DNA of 64,000 bases from Collinsella aerofaciens. Its GTDB lineage: Bacteria; Actinomycetota; Coriobacteriia; Coriobacteriales; Coriobacteriaceae. The notes beneath the pieces were generated by a model, which saw only the letters and a list, made by a program, of their open reading frames with translations, made no database searches and was not told the DNA's origin. Where the stretch lies: the NCBI RefSeq assembly GCF_902364355.1, contig NZ_CABJDK010000005.1:11595-75594 (forward strand), written 5' to 3'. Below, one piece after another: positions 37,867-46,645 of this stretch; position 1 is the first letter of the stretch; the number at the start of each line of letters is the position of its first letter. A program made the translations under genes and the position numbers.

Positions 37867-39276
37867 TTACTCGCCCAGCAGGCTCTTGGTGATGGAAGCG
37901 GCGGCCTTCTTGCCGGCGCCCATCGCCAGAATGACCGTAGCGGCACCGGTGACGATGTCGCCGCCGGCCCAGATGCGGGGATCGGTGGTCTGGCCGGTCT
38001 CCTCGTCGGCGACGATGTAGCCCCACTTGTTGAGCTCCATCTTGCCGCCGATCTTCTTTGCGAAGGGGTTGGCGTTGGTGCCGATAGCCGAAATCGCGAC
38101 GTCGCAGGGGATCTCCTCGATGGCGCCCTCGATGGGCACCGGGCGACGACGGCCGGACTCGTCGGGCTCGCCGAGTTCCATCTTCTGGACCTTGACGGCG
38201 CACACGGAGCCGTCCTCGCCAGCGACAAACTCGAGCGGGGAGACGAGCGGCAGAACCTCGACGCCCTCGGCCTTAGCATGGTGCAGCTCGGCGCGACGGC
38301 AGGGCATCTCGTCCTCGGTACGACGGTAGGCGATGATGGCGTGCTCGGCGCCCAGGCGCTTGGCGGTACGGACGGCGTCCATGGCCACGTTGCCGCCGCC
38401 AAAGACAACGACGTTCTTGCCGTGCTTGGTGGGGGTGTCGTACTCGGGGAACTTGTTGGCCTTCATCAGGTTCACGCGGGTGAGGTACTCGTTCGCGAAG
38501 AAGACGTTGGGCAGGTTCTCGCCGGGGACGTTGAGGAACTTGGGCAGGCCAGCGCCGGTCGCCACGTAGATGGCGTCGAAGCCCTGCTCGAACAGCTCCT
38601 CGGCCGTGGCCATGTTGCCCACGACGGAGTTGTACTCAAACTTGACGCCCATGTCCTCCAGGCCGTCAATCTCGCGTTTGACGACCGCCTTGGGCAGACG
38701 GAACTCGGGGATGCCGTAGACCAGCACGCCGCCGCCGGTGAAGAAGGCCTCAAAGACGGTAACGTCAAAGCCGTTACGGGCGAGCTCGCCGGCGCAGGTG
38801 ATGCCGGACGGGCCGGAGCCGACGACAGCGACCTTCTTGCCGTTCTTGGGGGCCATCTTGGGCGTGGAGGCGAGCTCGGGGCGGTCACCCAGGAAGCGCT
38901 CGAGCTGGCCGATGGCCACGGGCTCGGACTTCTTGCCACGGATGCACTTGCCCTCGCACTGGTTCTCCTGCGGGCAGACGCGGCCGCAGATGGCGGGAAG
39001 CATGGAGTCCTCGCGAATGGTATCGAGAGCGCCGCCGAAATCCTTCGCGCGGATCTGCTCGATAAAGCGGGGAATGTTGATGTTGACGGGGCAGCCCTCA
39101 ACACAGAACGGCTTCTTGCAGTTGAGGCAGCGCTCGGCCTCGGCCAGCGCCATCTCTTCGGTGAAGCCCTTGTCGACGGGGCGGAAGTCGCAGGCGCGCT
39201 CGGCAGCCGGCTCCTCGTTATCGGGGGTGCGGGGCGACTTCATATCGGCAACGAAACGACCGTTAACTAGTGGCAT
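37867..39276 (-). CDS. NADPH-dependent oxidoreductase, GltD/NfnB-like
   Basis: 469-residue flavoprotein related to the glutamate synthase small subunit. The N-terminal domain has Cys-rich segments (AERCLNCKKPFCVEGCP and CGRVCPQENQCEGKCI) for two [4Fe-4S] clusters. FAD (VAVVGSGPSGITCAGELA) and NAD(P) (VVVFGGGNVAMDAVRTAKRL) folds follow. Because an FNR-like subunit gene overlaps its start, it is more likely the large subunit of an NfnAB-type NADH-dependent ferredoxin:NADP oxidoreductase than a true glutamate synthase part. The family also includes enzymes named sulfide dehydrogenase. Its start overlaps the previous gene by 10 bases. Confidence 0.9.
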   Translation of the reverse strand: MPLVNGRFVADMKSPRTPDNEEPAAERACDFRPVDKGFTEEMALAEAERCLNCKKPFCVEGCPVNINIPRFIEQIRAKDFGGALDTIREDSMLPAICGRVCPQENQCEGKCIRGKKSEPVAIGQLERFLGDRPELASTPKMAPKNGKKVAVVGSGPSGITCAGELARNGFDVTVFEAFFTGGGVLVYGIPEFRLPKAVVKREIDGLEDMGVKFEYNSVVGNMATAEELFEQGFDAIYVATGAGLPKFLNVPGENLPNVFFANEYLTRVNLMKANKFPEYDTPTKHGKNVVVFGGGNVAMDAVRTAKRLGAEHAIIAYRRTEDEMPCRRAELHHAKAEGVEVLPLVSPLEFVAGEDGSVCAVKVQKMELGEPDESGRRRPVPIEGAIEEIPCDVAISAIGTNANPFAKKIGGKMELNKWGYIVADEETGQTTDPRIWAGGDIVTGAATVILAMGAGKKAAASITKSLLGE

Positions 39277-40106
39277 GCGCAGCTCTTTTCCTCATAGGCC
39301 TTGAGGGACTCGCCCTCTTCGGAACGGTAAGCGGCCTGGCGGGCACGAAGGTCATCCCAGTCGACCAGGGTGGCATCGAAGTCGGGGCCGTCGACGCAAG
39401 CGAACTTGGTCACGCCGCCCACCTCGACGCGGCAGCAGCCGCACATGCCGGTGCCGTCAACCATGATGGGGTTGAGGGACGCGGTGATGGGGGTGTCGTA
39501 CTTCTGGGCGGTGAGGGTCGAGAACTTCATCATCGGAACGGGGCCGACGCAGAAGACCTGGCTCACGGCCTTGTCCTGCAGCAGGCGCTCCAGCGGAGCG
39601 GTGACAACGCCCTGCTCGCCGTAGGAACCGTCATCGGTGGTGATGTGGATGTGGTCCTCGTCGAGGAGCTCGCGGAACTGGTCCTCCATGAGCAGGAGGT
39701 CCTTGGTGCGGGCGCCCATGATGGCGTGCACCTCGTGACCGGTCTCGACCAGGTGCTTGGCGACCGGGAAGGCAATTGCCAGGCCGACGCCGCCGCCAAT
39801 GACGGCGCAGGGGCCCTCGGCCATCTCGGTGGGAACGCCCAGCGGGCCCACGACGTCGCGCAGCGACTCGCCGGCCTCGTAGGTGGACAGCATCTCGGTG
39901 GTCTTGCCGATCACCATGAAGATGAACTCGACCCAGCCCTCGTCACCGTTCCAGCCGGCCAGGGTAAACGGGACGCGCTCGCCCGTCTCGTTGGCGCGAA
40001 CCATGAGGAACTGTCCAGCGTGCGCATGCTTGGCGATAGCGGGCGCCTCGATGCGGAACTTGAACACCTTCTCAGAGAACTGCGTCTTCTCCAGGATCTT
40101 ATACAT
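39267..40106 (-). CDS. Ferredoxin-NADP reductase-like subunit, NfnA-like
   Basis: 279-residue FAD/NAD-binding subunit related to PyrK and sulfide dehydrogenase beta. The Cys-rich segment GTGMCGCCRVEV followed by FACVDGPDFD supplies ligands for a [2Fe-2S] cluster near the C-terminus. PFTLAGWN and the VGPLG motif belong to the flavin fold. It is the first gene of a two-gene operon with the GltD-like subunit. Together they would couple NADH, NADPH and ferredoxin by electron bifurcation, supplying or draining reduced ferredoxin for the hydrogenase encoded at 58-64 kb. Confidence 0.88.
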   Translation of the reverse strand: MYKILEKTQFSEKVFKFRIEAPAIAKHAHAGQFLMVRANETGERVPFTLAGWNGDEGWVEFIFMVIGKTTEMLSTYEAGESLRDVVGPLGVPTEMAEGPCAVIGGGVGLAIAFPVAKHLVETGHEVHAIMGARTKDLLLMEDQFRELLDEDHIHITTDDGSYGEQGVVTAPLERLLQDKAVSQVFCVGPVPMMKFSTLTAQKYDTPITASLNPIMVDGTGMCGCCRVEVGGVTKFACVDGPDFDATLVDWDDLRARQAAYRSEEGESLKAYEEKSCACH

Positions 40107-40267
40107 AGAACCCCTCTCTTGTTAGGGCGACCGAACCGTGCCTCCACGGAAATAGACGGCAGCCCGATTAGAACCGTACGCGCACAGGCGATGTGCAGAC
40201 ATACGGTGCAAATTATACCCTCATGGGCATGTCGCTTGCGTGTATCTTCGGCAGGTGGGAAAAGTGA

Positions 40268-40302
40268 CCTACCAAAAAGGGACAGGTTTATTTTGGCAGG
40301 TT
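40268..40302 (+). repeat. GGGAC-core hairpin upstream of nfnA
   Basis: ACCTACCAAAA (40268-40278) pairs with TTTTGGCAGGT (40292-40302), one wobble, around AGGGACAGGTTTA. Nearly the same as the hairpin after purF. Confidence 0.65.
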
Positions 40303-40319
40303 TTATCAGGCAAAACGGC

Positions 40320-40361
40320 AAAGGGGGCCGGCCTCGCGCATCGGTGAGGCCGGCCCCCTTT
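40320..40361. terminator. Terminator of pth (strong GC hairpin)
   Basis: AAAGGGGGCCGGCCTC (40320-40335) pairs perfectly with GAGGCCGGCCCCCTTT (40346-40361). On the minus strand it lies downstream of pth. The rest of the 40107-40465 gap holds two GGGAC-core hairpins and no gene I can support. Confidence 0.7.
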
Positions 40362-40428
40362 GGAGCGTTGCGTATGTATGGCGGCACAGGGTTTATTGCG
40401 ACGCGGCCGCCGCGGCGTTTCCGCAGAT

Positions 40429-40467
40429 AAAACCTGCCAAAATAAACATCCCTAAATGGCAGGTTTT
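40429..40467 (-). repeat. GGGAC-core hairpin next to the pth stop
   Basis: AAAACCTGCCA (40429-40439) pairs with TGGCAGGTTTT (40457-40467), touching the pth stop codon on the minus strand. It is an inverted partner of the 40268 copy. Confidence 0.65.
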
Positions 40468-41095
40468 AGTGTTTGCCGTTGGCGGAGGCGGAGCCGTTGA
40501 CGTGGTCGCGGGCATAGATCACGCCGTGCACGATGGCGAGGCCCGCAGCGTCGGCGGCGCGGGCGCAGGCGTCCTGGAAGTCCTCGGCCTCGCGGGCGCG
40601 CAGCTGCTTGAGCACATAGTCTGCCACGGCCATCTTGCCGGGAGGGTTGCCGATGCCGGTGCGGATACGGCTAAAGTCGCGGCTGCCCATCTTGTCGATG
40701 ATGGAGCGCAGGCCGTTGTGGCCGGCGTGGCCACCGCCCACCTTGACGCGCACGTCACCGGCGGGAATGTCAAGCTCGTCGTGGATGACGAGCAGCTCCT
40801 CGGCCTTGATCTTGTACTCGCGGCAGAGCTTGGAGATGGGTCCGCCCGAGGTATTCATATACGACTGCGGCTTGACCAGCACGATCTGGCGCTTGCCACC
40901 CTCTTCCTCGGGATCGTTGATGTTGATGAGTGCGACCTCGGCGCCGGCCTGGTTTTTCCAGTACGTGACGCCGGCCTGACGGGCCAGCTCGTCAATCGCC
41001 TTAAAGCCGGCGTTGTGGCGGGTCTCGGCATATTCCTCACCCGGGTTGCCAAGTCCGGCAACCATGCGAATCTTAAGCGGCTGTGCAGCTGCCAT
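40466..41095 (-). CDS. pth: Peptidyl-tRNA hydrolase
   Basis: 209-residue esterase that recycles peptidyl-tRNA. The signatures GLGNPGEEYAETRHNAGF (about residues 14-31), PQSYMNTSGGPI and VGGGHAGHNGLRSI are all present; His in TRHNAG is the catalytic base. AAAGGAAACC precedes the start. It follows prs by a long hairpin terminator. Length is slightly above average because of a short C-terminal tail. Confidence 0.95.
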   Translation of the reverse strand: MAAAQPLKIRMVAGLGNPGEEYAETRHNAGFKAIDELARQAGVTYWKNQAGAEVALININDPEEEGGKRQIVLVKPQSYMNTSGGPISKLCREYKIKAEELLVIHDELDIPAGDVRVKVGGGHAGHNGLRSIIDKMGSRDFSRIRTGIGNPPGKMAVADYVLKQLRAREAEDFQDACARAADAAGLAIVHGVIYARDHVNGSASANGKH

Positions 41096-41214
41096 AGGTT
41101 TCCTTTCGTTACATAAGTAGTTCGTTCAACGACAAAGGCTACCACGCCCGCCGAAGCCGAGACCTTGTTTCAGTGAAATCCCACCAGACAAAAGCACGGC
41201 CGCGGCAGAGCGAG

Positions 41215-41290
41215 CCGCCGGAACAGAAGAAACCCCCGCGCGACCTTTGCGAAGCAAGGGGGAGCGCGGGGGTTTCTTCTGTTCCGGCGG
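41215..41290. terminator. 27-bp perfect inverted repeat between prs and pth
   Basis: 41215-41241 is the exact reverse complement of 41264-41290; the core is AACCCCCGCGC. It terminates prs on the minus strand, although no long T run follows. Confidence 0.7.
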
Positions 41291-41319
41291 TGATGCGCCG
41301 GGTTGCAAGGACGATGCGA

Positions 41320-42306
41320 TTACAGCGCGAAGTCGCCGCCGACGAGCGTGGAGACGGGCTCCTCGTGGTAAACGGCGGAAATGGCCTGGGCGAACTCCTC
41401 GGCGACCGAGATGGTCTTGATCTTGCCGCCGACCTCGACGGGGATGGCGTCGGTGACGACGCACTCGACGATGGGGGCATCGTTCAGGCGCTCGATGGCA
41501 GGACCGGAGAAGATGCCGTGGGTGGCGCACACGTAGATGTCGCCGGCGCCCATTGCCTTGAGCTCCTTGACGTTGGCGCACAGGGTGCCAGCGGTGTCGA
41601 TCATGTCGTCGTTGATGATGCAGGTCTTGCCCTTGATGTCACCGATGATGCCCATGACCTCGGCGGCGTTGTGGCGCGGACGGCCCTTGTGGGCGATGGC
41701 CAGGTCGCAGCCGAGCATGTCGGACAGCTTCTTGGCGGCCTTGGCGCGACCCACGTCGGGGGAGACGACAACCAGGTTGTCGGTGTCGAAGTGCATGTCG
41801 TTGTAGTACTGGCCAAACAGCGGCAGTGCGGACAGGTGGTTAACCGGGATATCGAAGAAGCCCTGGATCTGGCCCTGGTGCAGGTCGAGGGTGATGATGC
41901 GGTTGACGCCGGCACGCTCGAGCAGGTTGGCGACGAGGCGGGCGGTGATGGGCTCGCGCGGGCCGGCCTTGCGGTCCTGGCGGGCATAGCCGTAGTGGGT
42001 GATGACGGCGGTGATGGAGCGGGCGGATGCGCGCTTGGCAGCGTCGGTGGCGATGAGCAGCTCCATGAGCATGTCGTTGACATTGCCGCCGGCCACGGAC
42101 TGAATCAGGAAGACGTCGGCGCCGCGGACGGTCTCGTCGTAGCGGGCGTAAATCTCACCATTGGCGAACTGCTTTAGCGTAAGGCCCGAAAGCTCGACCC
42201 CAAGGTACTCAGCAATCTTCTGAGCGAGGGGACGGTTGGAGGAACCGGAATACACGCGGATGGACTTGCGCATATTCTCCGACTTCTCGGGATCATTAAT
42301 CGGCAT
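41320..42306 (-). CDS. prs: Ribose-phosphate pyrophosphokinase
   Basis: Makes PRPP from ribose 5-phosphate and ATP for purine, pyrimidine and cofactor synthesis. The 328 residues carry YSGSSNRPLAQKIAEYLG at the start, HYGYARQDRK near residue 105, DLHQGQIQGFFD, and the PRPP loop CIINDDMIDTAGTL. AAGGAGAAGGG precedes the ATG. It is upstream of pth and downstream of glmU; glmU has its own terminator. Confidence 0.96.
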   Translation of the reverse strand: MPINDPEKSENMRKSIRVYSGSSNRPLAQKIAEYLGVELSGLTLKQFANGEIYARYDETVRGADVFLIQSVAGGNVNDMLMELLIATDAAKRASARSITAVITHYGYARQDRKAGPREPITARLVANLLERAGVNRIITLDLHQGQIQGFFDIPVNHLSALPLFGQYYNDMHFDTDNLVVVSPDVGRAKAAKKLSDMLGCDLAIAHKGRPRHNAAEVMGIIGDIKGKTCIINDDMIDTAGTLCANVKELKAMGAGDIYVCATHGIFSGPAIERLNDAPIVECVVTDAIPVEVGGKIKTISVAEEFAQAISAVYHEEPVSTLVGGDFAL

Positions 42307-42448
42307 TACCCTTCTCCTTTATACATCGAATGCCATATAGATGCCTTGTTGCATTGTAACCGCGCGGCGGGGTTTATCGGGTCCTGATAACGTCTTTACC
42401 GCCAACGGACACGAACCGACCACTCATCCGGTTGCGCAGGTCACGATA

Positions 42449-42485
42449 GAAAAAGGAGCCGCCCCCATGGAGCAGCTCCTTTTGT
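42449..42485 (-). terminator. Terminator of glmU
   Basis: AAAAGGAGC (42451-42459) pairs with GCTCCTTTT (42475-42483); on the minus strand it is followed by a T run, just after the glmU stop. Confidence 0.8.
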
Positions 42486-42498
42486 GCTTGGTAAAACG

Positions 42499-43911
42499 TT
42501 ATACCTCGTCGTCCTCGTGCAGGCGGCGGCGGTAATCGGCGGCCCAGCCCTCAATATTTACCTGACGGGCGCGGCCCAGACCGAGCGCGTCTGCCGGGAC
42601 CGGCTCGGTGATGACGGAGCCAGCGGCCACGAGCGCGCCGTCGCCGATCTGGGCGGGCGCGACCATCATGGTGTCGGAGCCAATGAAGGCGTCCTTGCCG
42701 ATGACGGTCTTGTGCTTGTGCACGCCATCGTAGTTGCAGGTGATGGAGCCCGCGCCCACGTTGACGCCGGAGCCCATGGTGGTGTCGCCGATGTAGGACA
42801 GGTGCGGCACCTTTGAGCCCTCGCCGATCGTGGACTTCTTGATCTCCACGTGCGTGCCGGCCTTGGATCCGTCGAGCATGTGGGTGCCCGGGCGCAGGTA
42901 GGCGCGCGGGCCGCAGTCGACGCCGTTCTCGATGACGGCCTCGATGGCGATGGTCTCGTCGATGACGCAGCCGCTGCCGACGGTGGTGTCGGTGAGGCGG
43001 CTGTTGGGGCCGAGCTGGCACTCCTCGCCCACGGTGACGTGGCCGATCAGGTGCGTCTGCGGCCACACGACGGTATCGCGGCCGATAACGGCATCGGGGC
43101 CGATCCAGGCCTGCGTGGGGTCGATGAAGGTAACGCCCTCGGCCATCCAGTGCTCGTTGATGCGGTCGCGCGCGATGGCGGTGAGCTGTGCGAGCTGGAT
43201 GCGGCTGTTGACGCCCAGGCCGTCGCGGTAGTCGTCGCAGTGGAAGATGGAGACAGCCTGGCCGTGGCCCTTGAGGATCTCGAGCATGTCGGGCAGATAG
43301 TACTCGGACTGCGCGTTGTCGTTGCCGATCTCGTTAATGTGGGCGGCGAGCTGCGCGCCGTCAAAGGCGTAGCAGCCGGCGTTGCACTCCAGCAGCGTGG
43401 CGGCCTGCTCGGGCGTGCAGTCCTTCTGCTCGATGATGCGCTCGATCTGACCATCGGCGCCCAGCTTGATGCGGCCGTAGCCGAAAGGATCGGGCGGGGT
43501 CATGGTCATGACGGTGCAGGCGAGCTCGCCGGTGGCGACGGTTTGCGCGAACTTGGCGACGGTGTCGGCGGTGATGAGCGGCAGGTCGCCGTTGAGCACC
43601 ACGACGGGGCCTTGCGTGATGCCACAGGCCTCGAGTGCGACCTTCACGGCGTGACCGGTGCCCAGACGCTCGGTCTGCTCGACGCACTCGACCTTGGTGG
43701 CGCTGTTGGCGTAGGCGCCGTCGATGAGGGCGCGCATCTCGTCGGCGTGGCTGCCGATGACAACCACGACGCGGCTGCAGCCGGCCTTGATGGTAGCGTC
43801 GACGATCCACTGGACCATGGGCTTACCCAGGATCTTGTGCGAAACCTTGCAGTGGTTCGACTTCATGCGGGTGCCCTCGCCGGCAGCGAGGATAATTGCG
43901 GTTGCGTCCAT
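42499..43911 (-). CDS. glmU: Bifunctional GlcNAc-1-P uridylyltransferase/GlcN-1-P acetyltransferase
   Basis: Makes UDP-GlcNAc for peptidoglycan. The N-terminal uridylyltransferase domain starts with AIILAAGEGTRMKS; the C-terminal left-handed beta helix carries hexapeptide repeats and HKTVIGKDAFIGSDTMMVAP. The start at 43911 has CAGGAGATCAC upstream and gives the standard MDATAIILAAG; an upstream in-frame start at 44121 would add 70 unrelated residues. At 470 residues the length is typical. Divergent from the ECF transporter operon. Confidence 0.96.
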   Translation of the reverse strand: MDATAIILAAGEGTRMKSNHCKVSHKILGKPMVQWIVDATIKAGCSRVVVVIGSHADEMRALIDGAYANSATKVECVEQTERLGTGHAVKVALEACGITQGPVVVLNGDLPLITADTVAKFAQTVATGELACTVMTMTPPDPFGYGRIKLGADGQIERIIEQKDCTPEQAATLLECNAGCYAFDGAQLAAHINEIGNDNAQSEYYLPDMLEILKGHGQAVSIFHCDDYRDGLGVNSRIQLAQLTAIARDRINEHWMAEGVTFIDPTQAWIGPDAVIGRDTVVWPQTHLIGHVTVGEECQLGPNSRLTDTTVGSGCVIDETIAIEAVIENGVDCGPRAYLRPGTHMLDGSKAGTHVEIKKSTIGEGSKVPHLSYIGDTTMGSGVNVGAGSITCNYDGVHKHKTVIGKDAFIGSDTMMVAPAQIGDGALVAAGSVITEPVPADALGLGRARQVNIEGWAADYRRRLHEDDEV

Positions 43912-44104
43912 GTGATCTCCTGTTACGTTATAGAGACGTGTGTTTGGAAACGATACACGGCGCAATATGATACCGCAGGCATATGACGAGCGCGTAACGA
44001 TTGGTTTGCGGCGGTTGAGGCTTGCGCCGCCGGCGTGGCGTTTGCACTGCTTGCGTGCGGCGTTGGCGGTGCTGCGGAGCTGTTGTTTGAGCGAGGGGAC
44101 GGGG

Positions 44105-44998
44105 GTGCCCGTGGACAACATACGAGAGGAGTTTGGCGGCGAGCCCGTCGCGGCATTCTCGATGTCGCATCCGGCTGTGCCGGCACTCTATATAGTGCTG
44201 ACGCTGGGGCTCACTATGTTCTCGATGCAGCCGGTACTGATTGCGCTGTCACTTGCGGGCGGGCTGGCGTATGGATTTGCGACGCGTGGGGCTGCCCGCA
44301 CGCTGGGCGCGCTCCGCTGGCAGCTGCCGGTGATTTTGATCGTCGCGGTGCTCAATCCGCTGTTTAGCGCCTCGGGCTCGACGGAGCTGTTCCGTATTGG
44401 CATGCGCGCGGTGTATCTGGAGAGCATGGTATACGGCCTGTGCATGGGCGGGCTGTTTGTGGCGAGCGTGCTGTGGTTTGAGGCGGCGGCGTCGATGCTC
44501 GAATACGACAAGGTGCTCGCGCTGCTGGGCAATGCCGCACCGGTGATTGCGCTCATGATCTCGATGTGCATGAGGCTTATCCCGCAGTTTTTGCGCCGCG
44601 GCCGCACGGTGCTGGCGGTGCAGGACGCGATCGATGTGCCGGGCCGCGCGCCGGCCGACCCCGTACGCTCGCGCCTGCGGGCGTCGAGCGTGTTGATGGG
44701 CTGGGGCATGGAAGATTCGCTGGAGCGCGCGGACTCGATGCGCTCGCGCGGGTGGGGTGCCGCGACGCATCGTACGACGTATACGCGGTATCGACTGGGG
44801 CGCAGCGACGTTGCCGCGCTGGCCGGGCTCGCACTGTTTGGTGCTGTCGCGGTGGCGGTGGCGTGGACCGCGACGACGCAGTATTCGTTTTATCCGCAGC
44901 TCTCGGTGCCGGCGCCGTGGCTGGGCTATGTCGTGTACGCTGCCTGGATGATGCTGCCTTGCGCGTTGCACGCGATTGATGAGAAGAGGTTTGGCTGA
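44105..44998 (+). CDS. ECF transporter transmembrane component (EcfT)
   Basis: About 297 residues, several hydrophobic helices and the coupling segments RLIPQFLRRGRTVLAVQDA and SMRSRGWG, typical of EcfT/CbiQ. I prefer GTG 44105 (GTG 44111 is also possible) because GAGGGG lies upstream; open sequence back to 43940 is Arg/Leu-rich and unlike the family. Its stop overlaps the ATPase start by one base. Together with the fused ATPase and the S component it forms a vitamin or metal importer. Confidence 0.85.
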   Translation: MPVDNIREEFGGEPVAAFSMSHPAVPALYIVLTLGLTMFSMQPVLIALSLAGGLAYGFATRGAARTLGALRWQLPVILIVAVLNPLFSASGSTELFRIGMRAVYLESMVYGLCMGGLFVASVLWFEAAASMLEYDKVLALLGNAAPVIALMISMCMRLIPQFLRRGRTVLAVQDAIDVPGRAPADPVRSRLRASSVLMGWGMEDSLERADSMRSRGWGAATHRTTYTRYRLGRSDVAALAGLALFGAVAVAVAWTATTQYSFYPQLSVPAPWLGYVVYAAWMMLPCALHAIDEKRFG

Positions 44999-46641
44999 TG
45001 GCTCGGTTGGATAGGGGCCCGGTGTCGGGCGCGGCGTGCGGCCCGGATATTCCGGCGATTGAGGTGCAGGGCCTTAGTTTTGCCTATCCCGGGGCCGAGG
45101 CACCGGTGCTCGAGGGGCTTGATTGGCGTGTTCCCCAAGGTGCATTTGCGCTGCTTGTTGGCGGTACCGGATCGGGTAAGTCGACGCTGCTGTCGCTGCT
45201 CAAGCCCGAGATCGCGCCGGCGGGCGAGCGCACTGGTGATGCGCGCGTGCTGGGCGAGAACGTTGCCGACATGGACGTGCGGGCATCGGCGGAGCGCGTG
45301 GGCTATGTGTTCCAGGATCCCGAGAACCAGATCGTGTGCGAAACCGTGTGGCACGAGATGGCGTTTGGCCTGGAAAACTTGGGGCTAGCACGTGATGAGA
45401 TGCGCCGTCGCGTAGCTGAGACCAGCTATTTCTTTGGTCTGGAGGACTGGCTTCATCGCGATACTGACACGCTTTCGGGCGGCCGCAAGCAGCTGCTGTC
45501 GTTGGCGGCCGTCCTGGCGCTGCGTCCGCGTGTGCTGCTGCTCGACGAGCCCACGTCTCAGCTCGATCCCGTTGCCGAGAAGAATTTTCTGCACGCGCTG
45601 TTTCGCGTGAACCGTGAGTTGGGCTGCACGGTTGTTGTGGCTACGCATCAACCGCGCCCAATGCTCGAGTATGCGACGTGTGCGTACCGGATTGAGGACG
45701 GTCGCGTGCGCGAGGTGGCGGATATGGCTTCTTTGGGACGCCGAGAATCGTTGTTTTCCGACGACATGTTGGGGTGGGGTGCCGTCCGATGTGCAAAAAA
45801 CGGAGTATTCAGCAGGCGTGAGGACAATTTGGGCTCTCTGGAGCCGCCCGGGGACGTATCGAGCGCGAAAAAAAGTTCGGAATTGGACAAATCGTCCGAA
45901 TTTGTGGCGCAAACGTCGCTCGAGAACGGCTCGGAAGCCTTCCCGCGCACGGATGGGAGCAGAATACTCCAAAAAATGCACGGCGGGTCGGCTACCACCC
46001 TGTCGGAAGGCTGGTTTCGCTACGATCGCGCGGGCGGTTGGGTGCTGCGCGGGCTCGATGCGTCGTTTTCGGCTGGCGCGGTGCATGCAGTCGTGGGCGG
46101 AAACGGCTGCGGCAAGTCGACGATGCTTTCGGTGCTGGCCAAGACCGCCAAGCTGCAGCGCGGCCGCATGGTGCGCGGAGCGGCCTCGGCGGCGCTGTTG
46201 CCTCAGAATCCCAAAGCATTGCTGGTTGCCGAGACGGTTCGCGATGAGCTGATGGAATGGGCCTCGACCTGCGGATATGACGAGAACTTGGCGCGGGAGC
46301 GTGCGGCGCAACTGGGATTGGACGGCCTGGAGACGCGTCACCCCTACGACCTCTCGGGCGGACAGCGCCAGCTGCTCGCGCTGGCAAAGCTGCTGCTGCT
46401 TGGCCCCGAGCTGCTGCTGCTTGACGAGCCCACGAAGGGCTTGGACCTGGAGAGCCGCCGCATCATCGCCCGCGCCCTGCGTGACCATGCGAAGGCTGGC
46501 GGCACCGTCATCATGGCTACGCACGATTTGGACTTTGCCGAGCAGGTCGCCGACGACGTCGCCATGATGTTTGACGGCGAGATTGCCTGCGTGGAGCCCC
46601 CGGCCGACTTCTTTGCCGACAACGTGTTTTATAGGGCGTGA
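44998..46641 (+). CDS. Fused ECF transporter ATPases (EcfA-EcfA')
   Basis: 547-residue protein with two ABC domains in one chain. Domain 1: Walker A GGTGSGKST, signature LSGGRKQLLS, Walker B VLLLDEPTSQLDP. Domain 2: Walker A GGNGCGKST near residue 370, signature LSGGQRQLLA, Walker B LLLLDEPTKGLD. The ~70-residue linker (about residues 262-333) is Ser/Lys/Glu-rich, unlike either domain, and is encoded by a large palindromic DNA segment (see 45791-45981). It is translationally coupled to EcfT and followed within 5 bases by the S component. Confidence 0.93.
   Translation: MARLDRGPVSGAACGPDIPAIEVQGLSFAYPGAEAPVLEGLDWRVPQGAFALLVGGTGSGKSTLLSLLKPEIAPAGERTGDARVLGENVADMDVRASAERVGYVFQDPENQIVCETVWHEMAFGLENLGLARDEMRRRVAETSYFFGLEDWLHRDTDTLSGGRKQLLSLAAVLALRPRVLLLDEPTSQLDPVAEKNFLHALFRVNRELGCTVVVATHQPRPMLEYATCAYRIEDGRVREVADMASLGRRESLFSDDMLGWGAVRCAKNGVFSRREDNLGSLEPPGDVSSAKKSSELDKSSEFVAQTSLENGSEAFPRTDGSRILQKMHGGSATTLSEGWFRYDRAGGWVLRGLDASFSAGAVHAVVGGNGCGKSTMLSVLAKTAKLQRGRMVRGAASAALLPQNPKALLVAETVRDELMEWASTCGYDENLARERAAQLGLDGLETRHPYDLSGGQRQLLALAKLLLLGPELLLLDEPTKGLDLESRRIIARALRDHAKAGGTVIMATHDLDFAEQVADDVAMMFDGEIACVEPPADFFADNVFYRA
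45791..45981 (+). repeat. In-frame multi-stem palindromic insert within ecfA-ecfA'
   Basis: Nested complementary arms: GTGCA (45791) with TGCAC (45977); GGAGTATTC (45802-45810) with GAATACTCC (45962-45970); CGAGCG (45860-45865) with CGCTCG (45917-45922); TTCGGA (45876-45881) with TCCGAA (45895-45900); inner GGAC with GTCC. It coincides with the linker between the ATPase domains. The 10-mer TTCGGAATTG recurs in the hairpin element at 47405-47560. Confidence 0.6.
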
Positions 46642-46645
46642 TGGG

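Noticed and set aside
37867..39276. Glutamate synthase small subunit as the main function
   Set aside because: No GltB large-subunit gene is adjacent, whereas an overlapping FNR-like gene fits the NfnAB arrangement.
43912..44104. Vitamin riboswitch upstream of the ECF operon
   Set aside because: I looked for cobalamin, TPP, FMN and preQ1-like conserved cores and saw none in this gap or near 44100.
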